Shown here: positions 59,608-64,000 of the stretch, in pieces
How the letters are laid out: the number at the start of each line of letters is the position of its first letter
Numbering within the stretch: the stretch's first letter is position 1
NCBI GenBank assembly: GCA_015680685.1
Contig: MNCI01020774.1
Span: 222,414-286,413 of the forward strand
Reading direction: 5' to 3'
From: Gnetum montanum
Lineage: Eukaryota; Streptophyta; Gnetopsida; Gnetales; Gnetaceae
DNA: 64,000 bases
The notes under the pieces: model-generated
The model's database searches: none
What the model was told of the DNA's origin: nothing
Seen by the model: the letters and a program-made list of their open reading frames with translations, nothing else
Program-made: the position numbers and the translations under genes

Positions 59608-61632
59608 TAAATTTCTTCCATGGAGAGATTTCTATTTTTGGTTGCCAATCTCCTTAGTTCAGTATTTACTTTGGCTAGCTGCTCTTTCTATTGAAGGATA
59701 AATTCTTGCATTTGCTACTTCTACATATCAACATTCTACAGGTGATGATTTTCTATGGTCAAAGTTACATTCTCTTGGTGAGTTTGGTCCAAGGCCTTTT
59801 TGATATTATGCATGGTGGCATAGGGCAAGGATTGATCAAAGATTACTATCTCCTTTGCGTCCTCAACCTTATTGAGCTTGTCTTAAAGCTATTAAAAAGC
59901 TTCATCATGGGTTAGTGCATGGTTGGGAAACACAAGATTAGCAAGGAAAGCTCTTAGTTTAGCAACCTCTGCAGCCAAGCATTGGTTTTGAGTTTGGGCT
60001 ATTTTGAGTTGCCCTTCATAATAATGCGTTTGCCCCTTACTTTCAATAGCTTTGATTGGATTGTAGTGATTGTATTCGAAAGGTCAAAGACATCTAGAAT
60101 TAGTTGCCTAGTTTCCACTAGTTGATCAAGTAACTTCTTGTGTTGGGCTACGCTTAATCTACCGCTAACCGTTCCTACCAACGTCTACACATCTTTGAGT
60201 GTAAAAATGTCTGGTACAGACACTATAGGTGTGTTTAATACCTCGGTATTTATATTAAACCCTACCTTTGTTGTTGTCTTTTACCCATGATAATACATCA
60301 TCAAGATAGTTGCCCCTCACCCTTCTCTAGATGCACATAGAAAGTAGTGGCATTTCTAGAGATTTTTGGGAATTGCTGCTATTCTGAGAGAGAAACTATT
60401 ACCTCTTAGGCACTAGGATTTGATCTCATAGGCAGTTACATTTTTTGGGCTGAGAAAATTGGCCCACCTCTCTCCATCTAGCTGATGGTTCGAGCCACTT
60501 CGTTAAGGTGACTCATTGCTAGGTAATACATAGATGGATTACCACCACTTGTTCCTACTTGCTGCTCCTACTCAAGTAAGAGTTGCTCTTGGATCTCATG
60601 CATTCATTCAAGGGTAGTGCAGGACTCTAGCTTTGTTTTCTGAGTGGGCGGTGGAGGTGGTGGTTGCTTCTTCTCTTCCTTGGTTGTGGTAAAGGTTTTG
60701 TCTTTCATTATTTTTGCCTAAGAGGTAGAAGGAGCATGCCTGATTGCATCATTGGTGTAGCAAATTATTCTTGCCCTTTTACATAGTTTTTTGATGAGGC
60801 AAGGAAAGGGTAGGGCCTTTCTTCCACGTTCATTCTCTTTGAACCACTTCTCTATCTCTAGATAAATTAGCTGTGGAAGATTGACCAGAAGTTCTTCACT
60901 CAAAGAAATACACACACAAGAAAAAAAGATAGTCACCTTACTGAGCCTCATCATCAGATTGAGGTGATGGGCCACTATCTTGAAATACATGCATTTCACC
61001 ATAGTGAGTGCACCATACTCCTTGTGGTCCACTCCATAGCATTGCTAGGTCCACTCCTTCTTTACCTTAGGGTTTGCTTGAGTTGAGAGCTTTTCCAAGC
61101 TAGTTGCAATGTCAGGCAAGTTAAGAGCCTGTGCAATTTCTTTCACCAAGTAGTACATGTGAATGTCCTTGATTCTAACTATGGCACCTGGCTTCTGATT
61201 GTTCCAAAAGAGGTAGGTCTCTCCCATGTACCAATCCCCATTGGAAGTGATGATTGGCCACATGGGAGAGATCTACAATTAAGCTTTGACTTCCTCTAGA
61301 GCAAACTCCAGGAACATCCCAAAGTTTAGTTCTTGGAGAATCAAATGTTGAAAATCCCTATCCCTAATTTGATCAAGGTAGGTAGGGGTCAAGGTAACTT
61401 TAAGTCTAGGCACACAACCCCGTGCATCATCTTAGTGAGACTACTCTATTTCTACTTCTTCTAGAATCTAACAAATAGATTCCACTTTGGGGTCCTCATG
61501 AAAAGGTCCCATGGCATGAGTTTTGGCTTCTTGCTCTTGGGGTTGTTCTTGTTGGCCCCTTCCAATTTTAGGTTGTTTGTCTCTTGGTTGGGATGGTCCT
61601 CCTTCCTATGGGTGTTTCAGTCTAGGTGCCAT
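59608..61632 (-). pseudogene. N-terminal part of the extra ORF of element 3
   Basis: Starting at ATG 61632-61630 on the minus strand, the frame begins M-A-P-R-L-K-H-P, then a Gln/Glu-rich stretch. The best-preserved pieces are 61263-61045 (T-S-N-G-D-W-Y-M-G, followed by an L-F-W-N-N-Q block) and 61032-60718 (N-L-P-Q-L-I-Y followed by an E-K-W-F-K-E-N block and a C-L-I-K-K-L-C motif). Further left the product is predicted to be helical, and it is broken by many stops. With the other half (50965-50145) the ancestral ORF would be about 940 codons. It lies in sense after pol and before the 3' LTR, the place used for env-like or additional ORFs in plant Gypsy elements. It may belong to the broad 'plant transposon protein' ORFs, but I cannot confirm this. 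Confidence 0.55.
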
Positions 61633-63560
61633 ATATAATCACAACATGACCAAGGATTAGCACTTAATGTGTAACTTTAAGATTTGGAATACCTTATCTC
61701 TTGGGGTAGTTACACTTGGCTAAGTTGTGATCATGGTCAATTTGATTTTCTTAATATTACTTTATTTTTAATTGATTAAATAGGTTATCAAAGTTTGTTG
61801 GAAAGGTTTAACTTCCATAGGTTGATGATTTAATATTATTTTATTCATTAAACCCATTGGGGATTTAGAAAAATTCCAAAAAAGCTTCTATTAAAAACCC
61901 AAGGTATGTGGCCTTCATGATGTAAAGCATACCTCTAGTAGCTAGAGGACTAAAACATGATTGAAATCAGATAAGCGATGTGAAAGATATGGGCTCTCGA
62001 AGGTTTGGGGCTCTGAAAAATCACAAAAAGTCCCCTCTTAGTTGAATTAAAATGGCAAAAAGTGCTAAGTGTTGCATCCTATTTATAGTATTTTTATCAT
62101 GTGTTGATGGGGCCGCATCAATGCAAAGGCTAGTGTATATAGGACCATGTCGATGCATCTGTTGATCATCATTGACTTTTTCAAAAGTTAAGAAATACAA
62201 AGATTTTTTACATGAAATTGATGTCTTTTGGAAGCTCATGAAGCTAAGAACATGATGAAGTGCATGAAGAGGTTTTGATAGTTAGCAAAAATGGAGGAAT
62301 TGATGGGAGAATGTAATTTGATTGAAGAAATGCCTTAAGGAGTGCATAGTTGGATGCAACTGATGGGGAATGTAGATGATTTGATTGCAAAAATGCCTGA
62401 GGATAAGGGACTTAACTAGCCCAATCAAGAGCTATGCAAGTGGATCCTCTCCATAGCAGGCTCATGTTCTTTTTACCCTTACATAGCCTCAACCCAAGGA
62501 GTCTATGGGCCCCTCAGTTGATTAATGGTTATGAAAAGTTAGGACCAAATCTAGAAGAATATACCTAAGAATTTCAATACATCAAACTAAGACATTGAAC
62601 AAGAGATGGAAATTGGTAGTGAGGTGAAAAATGAAGAGCATAGATGAATGAAAGATGAAGTGGAATGGAGTGTTGAATCGTGGTCACATGAAGTCCCTTG
62701 TGGATTATGTGGTTAGATGACCCAATAAAATCCATCATTAGTCCAAACTAAAACCAACCACTTTCAATGACTTCACATCACCACCCTAAGACTAGTCCAT
62801 CCCCTCAAGACACAAGAATGCTCCCATAGATCAAACATCATTCCTTATTTGAGAAGAAAAAAGAAGTAGGAAGTGAGAAAGGGCCATAGTTAGTGGGGAC
62901 TTTCAGGCATGGGTAACATGTCTTTATAGTTCGATAACCAGTGCTTGAAGCTTGTTTATGTTTTCTAAAGTGTGTACTTTGAATTTCCATTGTTTTTTCT
63001 AAGTTTTATGTTTTTATGGATTTTTGGATGGGAACCATACCATGGAAAGACTTATTCAACTTCCTATTATTGATTGACATGAAATGGTGAGAAATCCATG
63101 AAAAGCACTGAAGCACTCAAGTAAGTAGAAAGGTACAAAGAGTAATGAATTCCCTTGAAGTCACATCCTTTTCAAATCTTTTGGATCTTTCCCAATTTTG
63201 GAAACTACCAAGGTTACAAGTTCATTAAGGTTTTATGAATGAAAAAGGGACCTCATACTTCCAAAACAAGGAAAACCATAGAGTTAATGGATGGGCGGAT
63301 GACATGGACTCATTGCCTACTTCATGAAAATGAAACTTTATCTTAGTCATCAATCATCAAAATTCAAAAATAAAAATCATACATTAGCAATAAAAAACAT
63401 TAGGTACAAACCACCATTAGTAAATAACTACAGCATCACTATGTCTTATTTGCAATAAAGGAATTTTATTAGAAAAAAAAAAGAAAATTGATAGCAAACT
63501 AAAGAAAAATATAAAAGAAATTATAAAATATTCAAGAAAAAAAAATCAAACATACTAATG
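61633..63560 (-). other. Non-coding spacer of element 3 between pol and extra ORF
   Basis: Aligns piecewise with 5200-6640 of element 1, including a phrase around 'gtagttacac..ggctaagttgtgat' near 61710 and 'cttaactagcccaatcaagag' near 62410. It has no ORF of its own. Confidence 0.6.
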
Positions 63561-63562
63561 AT

Positions 63563-64000
63563 CTAAAACAAAAATTTGGAAAAATAACAAAGTGTAAAAC
63601 AAAAAGTGTGTAAAAACAAAGAAAGTGTAAAACAAAAAAGCAGAAAAACTAAAGAACCACTTGTATGATCAACACAAATGGCCATCTCCCCCATGATTGA
63701 GTTGAAAGGAGGAGATTTGAAATATTGAGCGTTGTTGTCTATTTGATGAGGTGTTGATGGCACTGGCTTGCTTGGGCTCATGGAAAAGTTTAAGTTATTA
63801 CATGTTGACCAGTTGCTTTCTATTTGGGCTCTCAGTTTTCTAAATTAATATGATCCCAGAAGGAAAGGTTTCATACATGATATAAGGTCTTTCCCACAAT
63901 GTTTGAAACTTGATCTTTTAGGAGACATGCGTGGGGTTTTAGTAAATGACCTTATCTCCAAGTTGAAATTTTACTTTTTTTATTCTAAGGTCATGATGTT
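63563..64000 (-). pseudogene. C-terminal end of pol (integrase tail) of element 3
   Basis: The minus strand is colinear with the integrase tail of element 1 at 7021-6645. It shows the same order of a basic K-V-K-F-Q-L-type block near 63970, a G-P-Y-I-I-type block near 63885 and the final F-Q-(I/L)-type ending near 63700, with shifts and stops. The remainder of pol lies beyond the right edge. Confidence 0.65.

Larger units (their letters stand above)
49126..64000 (-). mobile_element. Minus-strand Ty3/Gypsy retrotransposon (element 3), interrupted and cut by the window edge
   Basis: From the right edge leftward: the integrase C-terminal end (about 64000-63560), a non-coding spacer (63560-61633), an extra ORF beginning at 61632 and continuing beyond an 8.6-kb insertion to 50145, a short non-coding stretch, then the 3' LTR (49126 to about 49995). 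The integrase tail and spacer align with those of element 1, so both belong to one family. Gag, protease, RT and the 5' LTR would lie to the right of the window. The insertion at 50971-59602 is element 2. Confidence 0.8.

Noticed and set aside
1-64000. tRNA, rRNA, CRISPR, bacterial-type operons
   Set aside because: No cloverleaf, rRNA core or spaced direct-repeat array was seen; the inverted-motif array at 40.67 kb has irregular spacing and paired arms, unlike CRISPR.

Overview
The window is nuclear DNA from a seed plant. Introns are long and AT-rich, two conserved plant genes are spread over 7-8 kb each, and most of the rest is old, broken, nested retrotransposon sequence of Ty3/Gypsy, Ty1/Copia and RTE-LINE type. 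The repeat load and the old nested insertions would fit a gymnosperm, but the sequence alone does not settle the species. No operons, CRISPR arrays, rRNA or tRNA genes were seen.

Layout. 1-1325: the 3' end of a plus-strand Gypsy element with its 3' LTR. 1326-2024: an inverted LTR fragment of a related element, placed tail to tail with the first. 2033-2883: a 5'-truncated RTE LINE. 3942-13678: a nearly full-length minus-strand Gypsy element (element 1), with both LTRs and decayed gag and pol. 14.6-24.9 kb: a SUVR5-type histone methyltransferase gene on the plus strand. 27.3-34.3 kb: a CYP40/SQUINT-type cyclophilin gene on the minus strand, convergent with SUVR5 and carrying a Copia remnant in one intron. 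34.3-44.5 kb: intergenic DNA with an RTE remnant, several two-copy tandem duplications, a cluster of telo-box-like motifs and an array of short inverted-repeat motifs that may be an unrecognised LTR. 44.5-45.6 kb: a two-exon gene for a basic 155-residue protein that I do not recognise. 49.1-64.0 kb: a minus-strand Gypsy element (element 3) running off the right edge. It carries an extra ORF between pol and its 3' LTR and is interrupted at 50971-59602 by a plus-strand Gypsy element (element 2) with a perfect 5-bp target-site duplication.

The two identified genes can be reconstructed exon by exon with every reading-frame phase matching: SUVR5 gives 1429 codons and CYP40 gives 361. Each contains one intron best explained by a GC-AG splice pair. 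The CYP40-like protein has lost the usual catalytic arginine of cyclophilins and has a duplicated 3' splice site at one exon. All retroelement genes contain stops, frameshifts or deletions; none looks autonomous. The most unusual non-genic structures are the extra ORF of element 3, the inverted-repeat motif array at 40.67-42.0 kb, a 60-bp near-perfect hairpin in a SUVR5 intron, and a 39-bp RTE tail with a 20-bp target-site duplication in another SUVR5 intron.
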